From assembly GCF_004027225.2 (NCBI RefSeq), contig NC_044301.2:21160223-21224222 (forward strand): a stretch of 64,000 nt of DNA, read 5' to 3'. Positions 34,201 through 45,393 of this stretch are shown here, piece after piece; position 1 is the first letter of the stretch; the number at the start of each line of letters is the position of its first letter. The notes beneath the pieces are model-generated. The model saw only the letters and a list, made by a program, of their open reading frames with translations. It ran no database searches and was not told the DNA's origin. This DNA is from Strigops habroptila. Its lineage: Eukaryota > Chordata > Aves > Psittaciformes > Psittacidae. The translations under genes and the position numbers were made by a program.

Positions 34201-35764
34201 TTGGCGCTCTGCTTCTGCCCAATAAGGACCGCAGCTGTTCCCTTCCTGGGGTGTGAAACTGGTGGTGTAGGTCTTGTTCCTGCTCCCCACAGGTGTCAGC
34301 AGCCCTTCTGGCAGGTGAGGTGTTTTGGGGGAGCTCCCACGCCAAGGCTCGTCCCTGCACCCAGCACAAGCTCTGGCTGCATCCAGCAAAAGTTAACAGC
34401 TTCCGGAGAACAGCAATTCTACAAAGGTGGAGCCCAAATGCATGTTGTAATGGGCCTGTGGAGGCAGAGATGTGCAAGGTGGTGTTGTCCCAAAATCAAC
34501 TAACATACAGAGTCGAGATACTTGTTTATTTCATGTCTGCACGGAGGTGGGTGCTCAGTGGTAACCCCACAGCGCTAGCCAGCCTCAGTCTGCCAGCTAC
34601 CCACTGTTACACATTTCAAACAGGGAAAATCAGTTTTCCATATACTGACAACAGTCCGTATTTGCAACCATTGGCTTTTATATTCTCTCATCTCTGTTTA
34701 AAAACACAGTCTATATTTCACTGTGCATGTTCTGTGAGTAAGGGTCTCATCTCAGGGAGTGTGACTTTTAGTATTATAATGAACCAAGTTCCTTTAGGAA
34801 CGCAGTTATCTTCAGTTTTGCTGAGCTTTTCAAAATTACATGTGCCTTCCTAATCTTTCTGGAGTTGTTTTACTCTTCTGATCCAGATGGTTCACTGATC
34901 AGTCTTCTACCTCTCCTCAAGGTCTGAAACACTGTTTTATCTCGCTACATGCAATTCTAAACTCAATTTTCAAGCTTCCACATACATAATCCTTTACAAA
35001 ATCTTAACTTCTTCACTGGTGGATAACAATGGGTGTTGGTGTCAGCTCTTGGGGTCAGTGGCCAGACCTACCTTTGGAATAAACAGGTTGTGTATGTGTG
35101 CAAAGCACACAAATGAGCAGCTTACCTCTCCAGGATCATAAGGCAGGATGACTGCAAATCCTTTGCCACCCTCCCAGGCTGCTCCATGTTTGGAAGCCTT
35201 CGAGCACTGTAGGGCATGTTACTCTCTTGTGTTTTCTTGTGTTTCCTTACAGGGCAGGGCCTCTGAAGGAAGGTCACAACAATTCCAGGGCTGGACAAAC
35301 ATCAGCTATCTCTCACTCTTGCTAACAGCCTCCTCGCCTCTGCCACATGCGGGTCAGCAGCGCAGGGTGTCAGGCCAGGCACTGTGCACACAGCCACCAT
35401 GGTAAGGCACAAGCCTGGTTTTCACACTGTGTCCTGCACCTCTTTTTCCCTAGAGCTTGTCCAGGCACACTTTGCACAAGGCGAAGCTGGGACCTGCTTT
35501 TAGCTGCCAGCTCTGCCTACTCTCAGCCCCTGGCGATGAGAAAACACTTGCTCTGGTATGGATCCACATCTGTTACACAGATTTTGGCGACCCTTTTCCC
35601 ATGATAAAAATATACAAACAAGCTAAACACAGAATTCAGAATTTCAGTAAAACCATTTTGATTTCCAAAAGCGCCTTTCATTGCACAATAATTACACCTG
35701 GCACAACACAGCAGGAAATCATCATAATCTGGGCTACAGAAAAATAGAAATCTGCCTGTATGTA
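34201..35764. other. Intergenic DNA between TANGO6-like and CDH1-like genes
   Basis: No open frame with convincing coding character and no repeat that I recognise. This is the gap between the first exon of one gene and the 3' end of the next, together with 36342-36916. Confidence 0.5.
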
Positions 35765-36341
35765 TGTCGTGGTTTAAGCCCAGACGGTAACTCAGAACCA
35801 CGCAGCCGCTTGCTCATTCCCCCCCTTTTCCCCCCCTCCCACTCCCAGAGGGATGGGGAAGAGAATCGAAAGAATGTAACTCCCATGGGTTGAGATAAGA
35901 ACAGTCCAGTAACTAAGGTATAATACAAAACCACTACTGCCACCACCAATGATAATAATGATAAGGGGAATAACAAGGGGAGAGGATACAATTGCTCGCC
36001 ACCCGCCGACCGATACCCAGCCCGACCCGAGCAGTGATACGGGCCTTCCGGGTAACTCCCCCCAGTTTCTATACTGGGCATGACGTGCTGTGGTATGGAA
36101 TCCCCCTTTGGCCAGTTTGGGTCAGGTGTCCTGTCTCTGCTTCCTCCCGGCTTCCCGTGCCCCTCCTCACTGGCAGAGCATGAGACTGAAAAGTCCTTGA
36201 TCGGAGTAAGCATTACTTAGCAACAACTAAAAACATTGGCATGCTATCAATCAGCATTGTTCTCAGGCTAAAGTCGAAACAACAGCACTGCACCAGCTAC
36301 TAAGGAGGAGAAAAATGACTGCTGTAGCTGAACCCAGGACA
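35765..36341 (-). mobile_element. Solo LTR (copy 2 of 3)
   Basis: 577 bp from TGTCGTGGTTT to CCAGGACA, the reverse orientation of 28223-28788. Flanks ATGTA (35760-35764) and GTGTA (36342-36346) are a 5-bp duplication with one mismatch. Confidence 0.88.
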
Positions 36342-36916
36342 GTGTACTCTATCAAATATAATTCCCTCACATATAGCACATGATGGCGCATCTTTGGTCT
36401 GCATTTATCGATCACTTCGCCCTGCTCTGGCAGAGGCATGGTGCCAGGGGCTCCTCCACTTTTCCAGCACCAGCTTTGTGAGCCAAGCACAGTGGCAGGT
36501 TGGTGGTTGTGTCTGGGCAGGGAGTATGAGGTATTTCAGAGAGCACCAGAGAAATCCTTTTTCCCCTGCAGCAAAGAGAGGGAGGCGCTGGGGGCCTGTC
36601 CCTGCCAGGGAAGAGGAGCTGATCCTGGCCCACACAGCCAGGAGAACCTCAACTCCAGGATGGGGAACAGGCTGGATGGCTCCATGCCCTGCCTGGAGCT
36701 GAGGAGGGGAAGGAAACACAGAAGCTCCCCAATAAGCCCTCCCCAGCCCTGGTGACCCCGTGATTCCCCTGTGCTGAATGAGGGGGACATGGACATCAGG
36801 CTGAGGGGTGTTGGAGGGGGGTTCAGCTGCCCCCAGGCAAAGACCAATGTCAGTCCGGTGGGGTGAAATGAGGCGAGCTGGCTTCACCAGGCAGCTGCCA
36901 GCTGGGCTGGAGGATC

Positions 36917-37130
36917 CTAGTCATCCTCCTCCCCACCACTGTAGAGGTCTGCCAGCTTCTTGAAGCGGCTACCCCAGTTGTTAAGGTAGTCGTAGTCCTG
37001 GTCGTAGTCAGAGGAGGAGGAGTTGAGGGAGCTGAGTGAGGTGGCCTCCAAGCCACTGCCCTTATAGTCAAACACCAGCAGGGAGTCGTAGTGGGGGGGC
37101 CATGGGGTCTGCGTCAGCCACCTTCAGGTT
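36917..37130 (-). pseudogene. CDH1: CDH1-like exon 16 (catenin-binding tail)
   Basis: Acceptor CTCACAG|AACCTG. It encodes the beta-catenin-binding end: serine-rich [17 protein letters not shown], then [19 protein letters not shown] and GGEDD with TAG at 36917-36919. A G-run of seven at 37093-37099 puts the first third out of frame with the rest. The reading frame of the tail itself is clean. Confidence 0.85.
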
Positions 37131-37272
37131 CTGTGAGGGGCAGAGAGGTCAGTGCCCGTGTCCCCTGGGCTGGGGACACCACAGGCTGGGGGGTGCTCTG
37201 ACGGTGCCAGCATGGAGCAAGGGTTTTACCACCCCAGTCCTGCCCAGAGCACCACGTGGGGCCAGGGCTCAC

Positions 37273-37422
37273 TTCATCAATGAATTTTCTGATCTCATCA
37301 GGGTTGGCAGGCCGGGGCCGGTACTGGTACTGGGGGGCAGCCATCAGCAGGGGGATCATATCGTTGTGGATCACCTCAGGGCAGGCATCCAGGCCCCGGT
37401 GCAGCTGACTCAGGTCATAGTC
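37273..37422 (-). pseudogene. CDH1: CDH1-like exon 15
   Basis: Good splice sites (CACAG|GACTAT and GAA|GTGAGC). Open throughout: [20 protein letters not shown], then [13 protein letters not shown]. This is the conserved cytoplasmic region next to the p120/beta-catenin sites and is the best preserved exon. Confidence 0.85.
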
Positions 37423-37767
37423 CTGTGTGGGGATGGAGCAGGGGGGACATGAGGAGACAACACTCAAGGGATGGCCATGGACACCACCATGGGAAGGACC
37501 AAAGGTGCCACAGGGACCCAGCAGGCAGGGTCCGGCCCGGCACAGTCATCCCACCTGGTCCTCCTCACCACCACCCTCCTCATCATAGTGGAAGACATTG
37601 TCCCACTTGTCATCCTTGGGCGGGAGCAGTGGCTCCTTCACCACCTTCCTCCGCCTGGTGAAGAGCGGCAGCAGCAGGACTGTGAGCAGAGGGCACCAGC
37701 ATCAGGGTGGCAGGGTGAGGGTGGCCCCATCCCTATCCCCATCCTGTCCCCATCCCACGGTATTCAC

Positions 37768-37999
37768 TAAGCAGCACCAGGATTCCCCCCAGGATGGTGG
37801 GGATGCCCAGCCCACTGGTGATGAATGCTCACCATTTGCAGTTTTTGGCCAGCCCTTCGCAGTCACACACCTGAGCTTTGACTGGCATCACCTGCAACTT
37901 GCATTGGCTGGCTGTCAGCTTTAGGAAGATGCTGTATTCCCCTGGCTCCAGCTCCCTCACCAGCTTCAGCACCAGCAGGTTGGGCAGCAGAAAGAGCAG
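37768..37999 (-). pseudogene. CDH1: CDH1-like exon 13 with TGA before the membrane segment
   Basis: It codes for the end of the fifth repeat (LVRELEPGEYSIFLKL), the cysteine motif VCDCEG and the start of the membrane helix (GIPTILGGILVLL), which continues in exon 14. A TGA at 37829-37831 falls between the cysteine motif and the membrane helix. The donor is CTTA|GTGAAT. Confidence 0.8.
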
Positions 38000-38177
38000 C
38001 TGGGCTCAGAATCTGGCTTCTCAGTTTGGGGACACCATTGGCACCGGTGCAGTTCCCCAGCCTGGTGCCCACCACGGGGCCAACACCAGCTGCACTTGGA
38101 GGATCATGGAGAGCCAGAGGGGCCTGGGATCAGCCCACGCTCGGCATCTCCTCACCGCTCCATGCCAAGGATGGGTG

Positions 38178-38212
38178 GCCAGGCCAGGCCAGGCCAGGCC
38201 AGGCCAGGCCAG
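38178..38212 (+). repeat. AGGCC pentanucleotide repeat
   Basis: About seven tandem copies of AGGCC in intron 12 of the CDH1-like gene. Confidence 0.85.
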
Positions 38213-38283
38213 ACCAGGCAGCACCTACCTTGTCCAACCACCCCAACGGTCCAGTTGGTGCCAGAGCTGTGCTCCAGCACTGC

Positions 38284-38455
38284 CTAGAAGGGGTAGGTGT
38301 TGGGGGGCAGGTCCTTGTCGATGATAGTCAGCATCTGCTCCTCAGGCTGCCAGTTGCAGACATCAAAGATCCGGGGCCCCGGCATGGGCCTGTTGTCGTT
38401 CGTGTCCTGGAGGAGGAAGAGCAGCATCCCCATGCTGGTGGCATCCGGCGGCCCT
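38284..38455 (-). pseudogene. CDH1: CDH1-like exon 12 with TAG
   Basis: DATSMGMLLFLLQDTNDNRP and IIDKDLPPNTYPF, then TAG at 38284-38286 where related cadherins have a polar residue; the exon continues to about 38233 with SSGTNWTVG. The acceptor is CCGCAG|G. The stop is a substitution and not tied to a homopolymer. Confidence 0.82.
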
Positions 38456-40274
38456 GCGGGGCTGAGGGTTAGCATGGCACCTGGTAGGGGGTCCCGGCCC
38501 AGCCCAGCCCCTGCCCCAGGAACCCCAGTGAGACAGGGGCAGGTGGCATTGGCCCCTTCCCAAAGGGCAAGGCAGGGTGCTCCTCACCACTGTCCACAGT
38601 GCTGTTGATGGTGTAACACCGACTCCTGGTCCAGAGGCTGGGCTGTGGTGACAATGCTGTTCTCAGGGTTGATGGCAAGCCACTCTGCAGGATCACTGCC
38701 CATGCGGTACCTGGGGCAAGAAGGGGACAATGGGGGGGGATGCTCTGTGGGAGGGAAGGGGCACATGGCACAGCAGGCACAGTGCAGCCTCTTGGGCACC
38801 ACAGCACAGCCCCCTGCCACCAACCCCCCAACACTCACGTGTTTTTCTGCCTCTGATCCCTGTCTGGGTCCCAGGCCATGTAGGAGGTGACCTGGTGCCC
38901 CAGCAGCAGGTCCTCCATCACCTCCACCCTCTTGACTGGGGGCACAAAGACAGGGGCTTCGTTCATGTCTCTGACCATCACCAGGATCCTGGCCGTGGAG
39001 AGCAGCAGGGTCACAGTGAAGGTGATGGTGTTCTCCACCGTCACCACAAGGTTGTACCAGTTCTCGGTCTCATAATCCAGGCCCTAGGGTGGCAGGAGAG
39101 AGGAGCTGGGCAGCACTGGCAGGGAGGCAGCCAGCAGCACAACCCACCTTGGCGGTTTTCAGGATGCCATCGTTGTTTTTGGGGTTGGTGGTGATGCTGA
39201 AGTCACCATCCTGGTCCCTGCTCTTGATTTTGTAGACAGCTTGCCAGGCCAGGGAGCCCTGCATGTCCCCATCTGTCACGTGCAGCTGGGTCACCACCAC
39301 CCCCACCTCATTCTCATTCACCGTCCCCTTGTACTGCAAAAGAGAGAATGGGGATGGTCACCCTCATGGTCCTGGGCACCCTGGGGTGGAGGGACTTGTA
39401 CCACAATGGTCCAGGGAGGGCAGCAGCTCATGGGAGCTGGCTCAGGTACCATGGTGGGGTCAAAGACAGGAGCATTGTCATTGGCATCAGTGACTTCCAC
39501 GATGGTGGTGGCAGTGTTGGTCAGGCCATTGCCCTCCTGGTCTGCAGCCTGGATGATCAGCGTGTAGTTGGGAGTGGTCTGCAAGCCAAAATCACCATGG
39601 TTAGGGCAGGGATGGGGTCTGGCATGTCCCCCTCCTCCAGGGGCATTGCCTGCCTGCTCTTCCACCCTTCTCCAGCCACCATGTTCACCACCAACACAGA
39701 CACTTGCTGATGTCCCCGCTGCCCACCCAAAGGGCTGGCAGTCCACCCACTCCTGGGGCTCAGCAGAGACAGGGACCCCTGCAACATCCCTACTGCAGAT
39801 CCCCGATGGGCTTTTGGGGCTGCAGACACCCCCAGAGCAGGGGATGGTGACCCAGGGATGGCAAGTCCCCAAAACAGCCAGACCCTGGAGCTCCGGCATC
39901 CCTAGCTCCCTGCAGCGAGTCCCACCACCAAGCTGCTGCACTGTCCCCCAGGATGCAGCAAGGGTTCCCACCTCCCAGTCCAGCCTCATGCCGATGACGC
40001 TGATGATGCCCTTCTCAAGGTCGATGGTGAATATCTGCTGCACACTCTTAGGCTCCTCACCGAGGATGGAGTAGCCGGTGATGACATTGTTCATGTTGAT
40101 TGCATCATCTGCATCCATGGCGTTCACAGTCATCACGGGTGTGCCTGGACATGGGGACAAGCAGGGGAGATTTTACTCATGGTACAAAACCCACTGGACA
40201 CTGTGGCACAGTTCCAACTCAGGGCTCTGCGTGGTCCCAGCCACGGGGCCACCAGCTCGCCAGCCCCCACGCAC

Positions 40275-40416
40275 CCAGCTTTGCATTCTCCTTGATGTAG
40301 CCAATGAAGACTTGTTTGGTGAAGACAGGCTGGTTGTCATTCTGGTCTGTCACAGTGATGATCTCCATGGGGTCCTCCACAGGCTGCCCGTTGGCCGACA
40401 TGGCGTGGGAGAAGAG
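40275..40416 (-). pseudogene. CDH1: CDH1-like exon 6, HAM in place of HAV
   Basis: [19 protein letters not shown] and then [12 protein letters not shown]. Classical type I cadherins normally have HAV at this position of the first extracellular repeat; here it is HAM, and one residue is missing before TVTDQ. Splice sites are good. Confidence 0.8.
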
Positions 40417-40490
40417 CTGCGAGGGCACCATCAGCCGCATGCAGCCACAGGGACCGTCCCATCCTCTCCCCATCCCAGCCCCCCACTCAC

Positions 40491-40650
40491 AATATATTTG
40501 CCAATCTCCTCCCTGTCCAGTGGCTTCATCACCTCCAGCCACCCCATCTCCTGCTCGATGGTGAAGACCCCCACGGGGGGGGGGTGTGTCTGCCCCCTGC
40601 CCCGTGATGCTGTAGAAAACCTCGGTCTCCTTGTCCTTGTTAGATTTGAG
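40491..40650 (-). pseudogene. CDH1: CDH1-like exon 5 with frame shift at a 10-G run
   Basis: It starts with [20 protein letters not shown] as in classical cadherin repeat 1. A run of ten G on the plus strand (40575-40584) shifts the frame; the continuation, [20 protein letters not shown], is in another phase. This could be a consensus error at the run. Confidence 0.8.
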
Positions 40651-40740
40651 CTGGCAGCAAGGTGGAGGGGGTGGGTTAGAGGGGTCCCAGCACCCCGGGC
40701 ACCCCCCTGCCCTGTGCTCCATCCTTGTGGGGCCTCGTAC

Positions 40741-40872
40741 CTGCACCAGCTTCTTGGGGAAGGGCTCCCACTCATTCTCAGGGCAGTTGATGGGGAGGAT
40801 GACCCAGTCCCTCTTCTGCCAACAGAGGTCGTGGCCAGGCTTGGGGAAGGTCAGCACATCGGGTGCAGTGTC
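40741..40872 (-). pseudogene. CDH1: CDH1-like exon 4 with furin site and conserved DW start
   Basis: [18 protein letters not shown]: basic prodomain cleavage site followed by the aspartate-tryptophan that makes the strand-swap adhesion contact (Trp2) in classical cadherins. Open throughout with normal splice sites. Confidence 0.83.
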
Positions 40873-40980
40873 CTGCAGGGAGAGTGTCTCTGCTCAGTGC
40901 CAGCACCTTGTCAAGCCCCTGCACGCTCTGCTCTGGGGAGAGGGGCTGTGGTGACCCTGGGGAGAGGGGCTGCGCTTTAC

Positions 40981-41216
40981 CTCTTGCTGCTCCTGGTTGT
41001 GGTAGCGATGGTGATGGTGCCACCACCTGCACAGGGTCACCCTGGCCAAGCGCTTCTTGCCTGCAGCATCCCAGGTGTGGACGGAGAAGCTGATCTCCTG
41101 CTGCTGGAGCTGCAGGGGCCAGGTTGCAGAGACGACACCATCCCCACTCACCTTGAAGCGCATGTTGTCCAAGAGGTACGGGGCATGCCACTGCTCGCCA
41201 CAGTTCCCAAAGCTCA
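40981..41216 (-). pseudogene. CDH1: CDH1-like exon 3 (prodomain)
   Basis: FGNCGEQWHAPYLLDNMRF, SVHTWDAAGKKRLARVTL and a histidine-rich HHHHRYHNQEQQE end, as in E-cadherin prodomains. Acceptor CCACAG|TGAGC and donor GAG|GTAAAG are fine. It is separated from exon 2 by 17.2 kb because of retroviral insertions. Confidence 0.82.
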
Positions 41217-43356
41217 CTGTGGACATGGAGAGTGGGTGGGCACAGGGCTCCTGGTGTAGCTCCCAGGAAGCTGGCAAGGGCAGGGCAGGCAGCAGAGCTG
41301 GAGGGCACAGGACAGCATGACACTGGCACACACAGCACAGCCATGGCGCAGAGACCCAGGGGGACCATGGGGTAGCAGGCAGGGCAGGGATGCACCGTGC
41401 CACACATCCTGCCAGCATCCTGTCCTGGGCATGGTGTGTGGCACAGCACACAGGGCATCCCTGCCATGGTGTTGGTGCAGGACTGGGTACGGCACAATTG
41501 GCTGTACCACGGGATTGCTGCCAGCCCATGACAACAGGGTGGATGGCACTCAGCACAGCATGTCCCTATCTATAGCACCATGTACAGCACATCCCCGCAC
41601 ACAGCACCGTGCACATCACATCCCCACACATACCACATCTGTGGCATGTCACCATGCACAGTGCATCCCTGTGGCACAATATGTCCCCATGTGTGGCATG
41701 TCACCCATGCTGTGCCTGGAGTTGCTGCTCCGGCTGCTTTTCAAATAAAACCAGGGTCAGCACTCGCTCACCCGCACTGACACCCAGCACCCTAGCACCC
41801 AGCATCCCAGCAGCAGGGCCCTGGGGGCTGCCATGGCTGATCCGCAGGGTACTGCAGATTGGTGGGTTACAGTGCCCTGGTCCCTTGGGACCCATGGGCA
41901 TCCCTGAGCCCCCACATGGCCAGGGACCACAGCCACATGTCTGCAGCAAGCTGCAACCCACTGCAGGAGGGGGACATTAATCTGTGTGGCAGGAAGGTGC
42001 CAGCCCCAGTGCACCCATGGTGCAGGGCAGCAGCTGGGGCACCCAACCTGCCCAGGCACCCTTCAGTGCCTCTGACACCTCTGCTGGGGGGGTCCCCAAG
42101 GACAGCAGCACCCACAACAGACTGGGGCAGACACCGTCCTGGCGTCACCAGCTTGGCACCCTGCTGGGGTGTGGTATGAGCCGGGACCAGCACATGGGGG
42201 ACCGTGGCCAGCCCAGGGGGAGGCTCTGAGCACACCATGGCCATCAGCAGGCATCACATGAGCTGGGGCCATGCTGCCAGGAGCTCCCAAACAAACACCC
42301 TTTGTCTGGGAGAGGGTTTGTTTGAGCCAGCAGCACCCAGGCTGGAGCCCCTGCCAGCGCAGCCACCATCAGCCCCAGCATGACCCACACCACGCAGAAC
42401 GGGTGCCAGGGTGGGACACAGCACAGCACACCCAAACACCAGCACAAGACCACTGCTGGGGCCAGTCCTGCCGCCTGAGGGGTTATGTCAGCCTGCATGG
42501 AGCCAGGAATTCGGAGGCAGCAGTGGGATAGAGGCAGGTGGGGAGTGATCACCGAATCCTGGGCTGGTGGCTGCCCCCCTGGCCAACATGGTGCCCCCAA
42601 CCCAGCCCAGAAGGACCCACCAGCATGATGCCAGCCCAGCTTGGCCCCATGGCAGAACCCCTGGCAAAGGCTGTGGGACTGGTGGGGCCAGCTGGGCAGG
42701 AACATGCTGGGGCAGGCCGGGTGCTGACACAGCACAGGCTGGCAGCGGGGGGAGGCACCCCAGCACCCATGGGTGCAGGCACAGTGCTTGGCACCTGGGA
42801 GCTGGCACCATGCCAGATGGGTGCAGCAAATGGACAGTGCTCAGCCCCCAGCCCCACACTGGGTGCAATGAGTTCTCAGTGCTCAGCCCCACACCAGGTG
42901 GGTGCAATGAGTGCTTGGTGCTCAGCGCCCGCTCCCCCCTTCCCACCTGGACACGTACAACCTCTTTTTCCAGCTCCTCAGTTGAAAACGTATCCCCAGC
43001 CCTCCCCTCCCCGGGGCCGGGAGCCAGGAGGCCCCTCTCCTCTCTGGGAATGGTGGGGAGAGAGGTAAGGAGCTGGAGAGGTCCTTCAGGGGGATCCCCC
43101 TTTCTAAGCCCCACCCACCGGCGAGACAGACAAGCCCCCTGCATGACCAGGCTGCTGACCAGGGCAGGGGGATGAGACCCCACACCGGGATGGGGAACAG
43201 GGCAGCCCCCCAACCCACAGTGTGTCACCAGGGCTGGGCACAGCCTGGCTCATGGCTTGGTGTGGTTTGCACAAGCGCTGCTGGGGTAAAGGTGATGGCA
43301 CCCACTGATGTCACCAGAGTTTCACCATGACTTCAGACTCTTGAGGTTCCCCCACC
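41217..43356 (-). other. CDH1-like intron 2, 3' part
   Basis: GC-rich and repetitive in composition (CACCATG/CAGCA-rich) but without a gene, LTR or LINE that I can support. The retroviral stack begins at 43362. Confidence 0.5.
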
Positions 43357-43594
43357 CAGGGTGTTAGGGTCCGACTGGAGAAAACCCCAGTATCGGACCC
43401 TGTTTCAGTTCATGATCCCAAGAGTGAAATTAAGACGCAAACGAGGTCAAGTACTGCAATTGATTAGTTGGTTTATTGACAAAAGACAATTATTAAAAAA
43501 ACAGGGAAATTATTGTAATAAAGGGGATAGCAATAGGACAGATTGGAAAAAAGGTAGAAAACAAAGCAAGGGCATGGGCTGGTTCATAACCAAA

Positions 43595-44163
43595 TGTCGT
43601 GGTTTAAGCCCAGACAGTAACTCAGAACCATGCAGCCGCTTGCTCACTCCCCCCTTCTTCCTCCCCCCGCTCCCAGAGGGATGGGGAGGAGAATCAAAAG
43701 AATGTAACTCCCACAGGTTGAGATAAGAGCAGTCCAGTAACTAAGGTATAATACAAAACCACTACTGCTACCACCAATACTAATAATAATGATAAGGGAA
43801 ATAACAAGGGGAGAGGATGCAATTGCTCACCACCTGCTGACCGACACCCAGCCCGACCCGAGCAGTGATCTGGCCTTCCGGGTAACTCCCCCCTGGTTTC
43901 TATACTGGGCATGACGTGCTGTGGAATGGAATACCCCTTTGGCTAGTTTGGGTCAGGTGTCCTGTCTCTGCTTCCTCCCGGCTTCCCCTCCTCCCTGGCA
44001 GAGCATGAGACTGAGAAAGTCCTTGGTCAGAGTAAACCTTACTTAGCAACAACTAAAAACATCAGTGTTATCAGCGTTGTTCCCAGGCTGAAAGTCAAAA
44101 ACACAGCACTGCACCAGCTACTAAGAAGGAGAAAAAATGACTGCTGTAGCTGAACCCAGGACA
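43595..44163 (-). mobile_element. Solo LTR (copy 3 of 3), inside the ERVL-like 3' LTR
   Basis: 569 bp, same family and orientation as 35765-36341. Flanks CCAAA (43590-43594) and CCGAA (44164-44168) are a 5-bp duplication with one mismatch. Confidence 0.88.
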
Positions 44164-44799
44164 CCGAATAATGCAATTTAAGTTATAAATAGGTTCTCAA
44201 GCACTGCTGACCAATTCATTAGGGTTCCAGGTAGCCGGTCTGTAATACTGTATAATTTGTTACAATGCTTTTATCAAAGCCTCCCATGGGACTGAGCCAC
44301 CCGGGGGCCCACCAATTTGTTTAAAAATATTCACTAGATTTCCTGGAATTACAATATTTGCATTATAATCACGCATGCGCTTCCTTGCTGGGTGGTGGTC
44401 GAGGGGTCTCTGCTGGTCGTCGATAGTCTTCCTCACTGTGTCCACTGATTAACCTCTGTGCTTGTGCAAAAGGCTCTTGTGAATCACTTAACAACTATGT
44501 CCACGGTTTAGGTCAGTTTGTTCTGATTTGTTCATTACCTTGAAGAACCAGCCCCATCTTGCTCTCAACAGAGTGGTCCCAATTTACAGCTTACAATTAA
44601 CAGAGTGGTTTTAATTTACAACTTAGCATTTCAGCTTACAATTCCCCCCTTTGAGGCTTACAGGATACACATATATCCTATAACCTCATCTCATATTATT
44701 TTCCCATATTTAATTCTGAAACACCACTGTGAACAGCAACATTGAATCGTGCCTGCTAGGGCACAAACACAATTATTATTATAATTATTACAAATTCTT

Positions 44800-45225
44800 T
44801 AACCATGTCCAATTTGGTAGCCAAGAGGTAAGTTTGTACCATAAGTCTTCAAAACCTGTGAGGTATCATCTCTAGTGACTTGGTGCAAGATTTGTCTGTT
44901 CCCAAATTTCAGCCAAATCTGTAGATATTTTGCTGCTCTGATCCATATATGTGCAGCAGCTTGTATTTATAATTGTACAGATGCCTCCTTGGGAAGCTAA
45001 TAGCAAGTCAAGGGCCATACAGTTTTGTAGCGTCACCTAGGAGAGGCTGGATACCTCAATCTGTAATGCCTGTATAGCATCTATAATTTCACTTTCAATG
45101 TTTTTAATTACTGCAGATATATTTACAATATTTTTTTCTAATTCACTCACTCCCAACCAAGGGAGAAACCATCTAACAAAATTGTAAAATCCTGTGAAAT
45201 CTTGTGGGACAATTGGCAATAGCAT
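44800..45225 (-). pseudogene. env: Env transmembrane remnant with CX6CC
   Basis: Minus strand: ELEKNIVNISAVIKNIESE, VSSLS, a TAG at 45037-45039, then LQNCMALDLLLASQGG (immunosuppressive-type segment) and C-TIINTS-CC (CX6CC), then a frame shift into WLPNWTW and an isoleucine-rich anchor. This is a gamma-type transmembrane subunit sitting behind an ERVL-type gag. Confidence 0.75.
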
Positions 45226-45393
45226 TATGAATTGAGTTCTCTATGAGGTCGTACAAAACGTACAAAGTAAGTGAAAACTGTGGCACCAGATCAGGTCCCA
45301 CAAAACAAGTAATTCACCTTAATTATTTTCAGTGAGCTATCAAATATATATCTATCCTCCACCCCTCTGCTCACAATCAAGGGGTGGAGCTAG

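Noticed and set aside
38160-38220. CRISPR-like direct repeats
   Set aside because: The AGGCC units have no spacers and sit in a vertebrate intron; this is a simple tandem repeat.
40078-41259. 393-codon plus-strand open frame
   Set aside because: It runs antisense across CDH1-like exons 3-6, whose splice sites and motifs are clear on the minus strand; the long frame is due to GC-rich codons.
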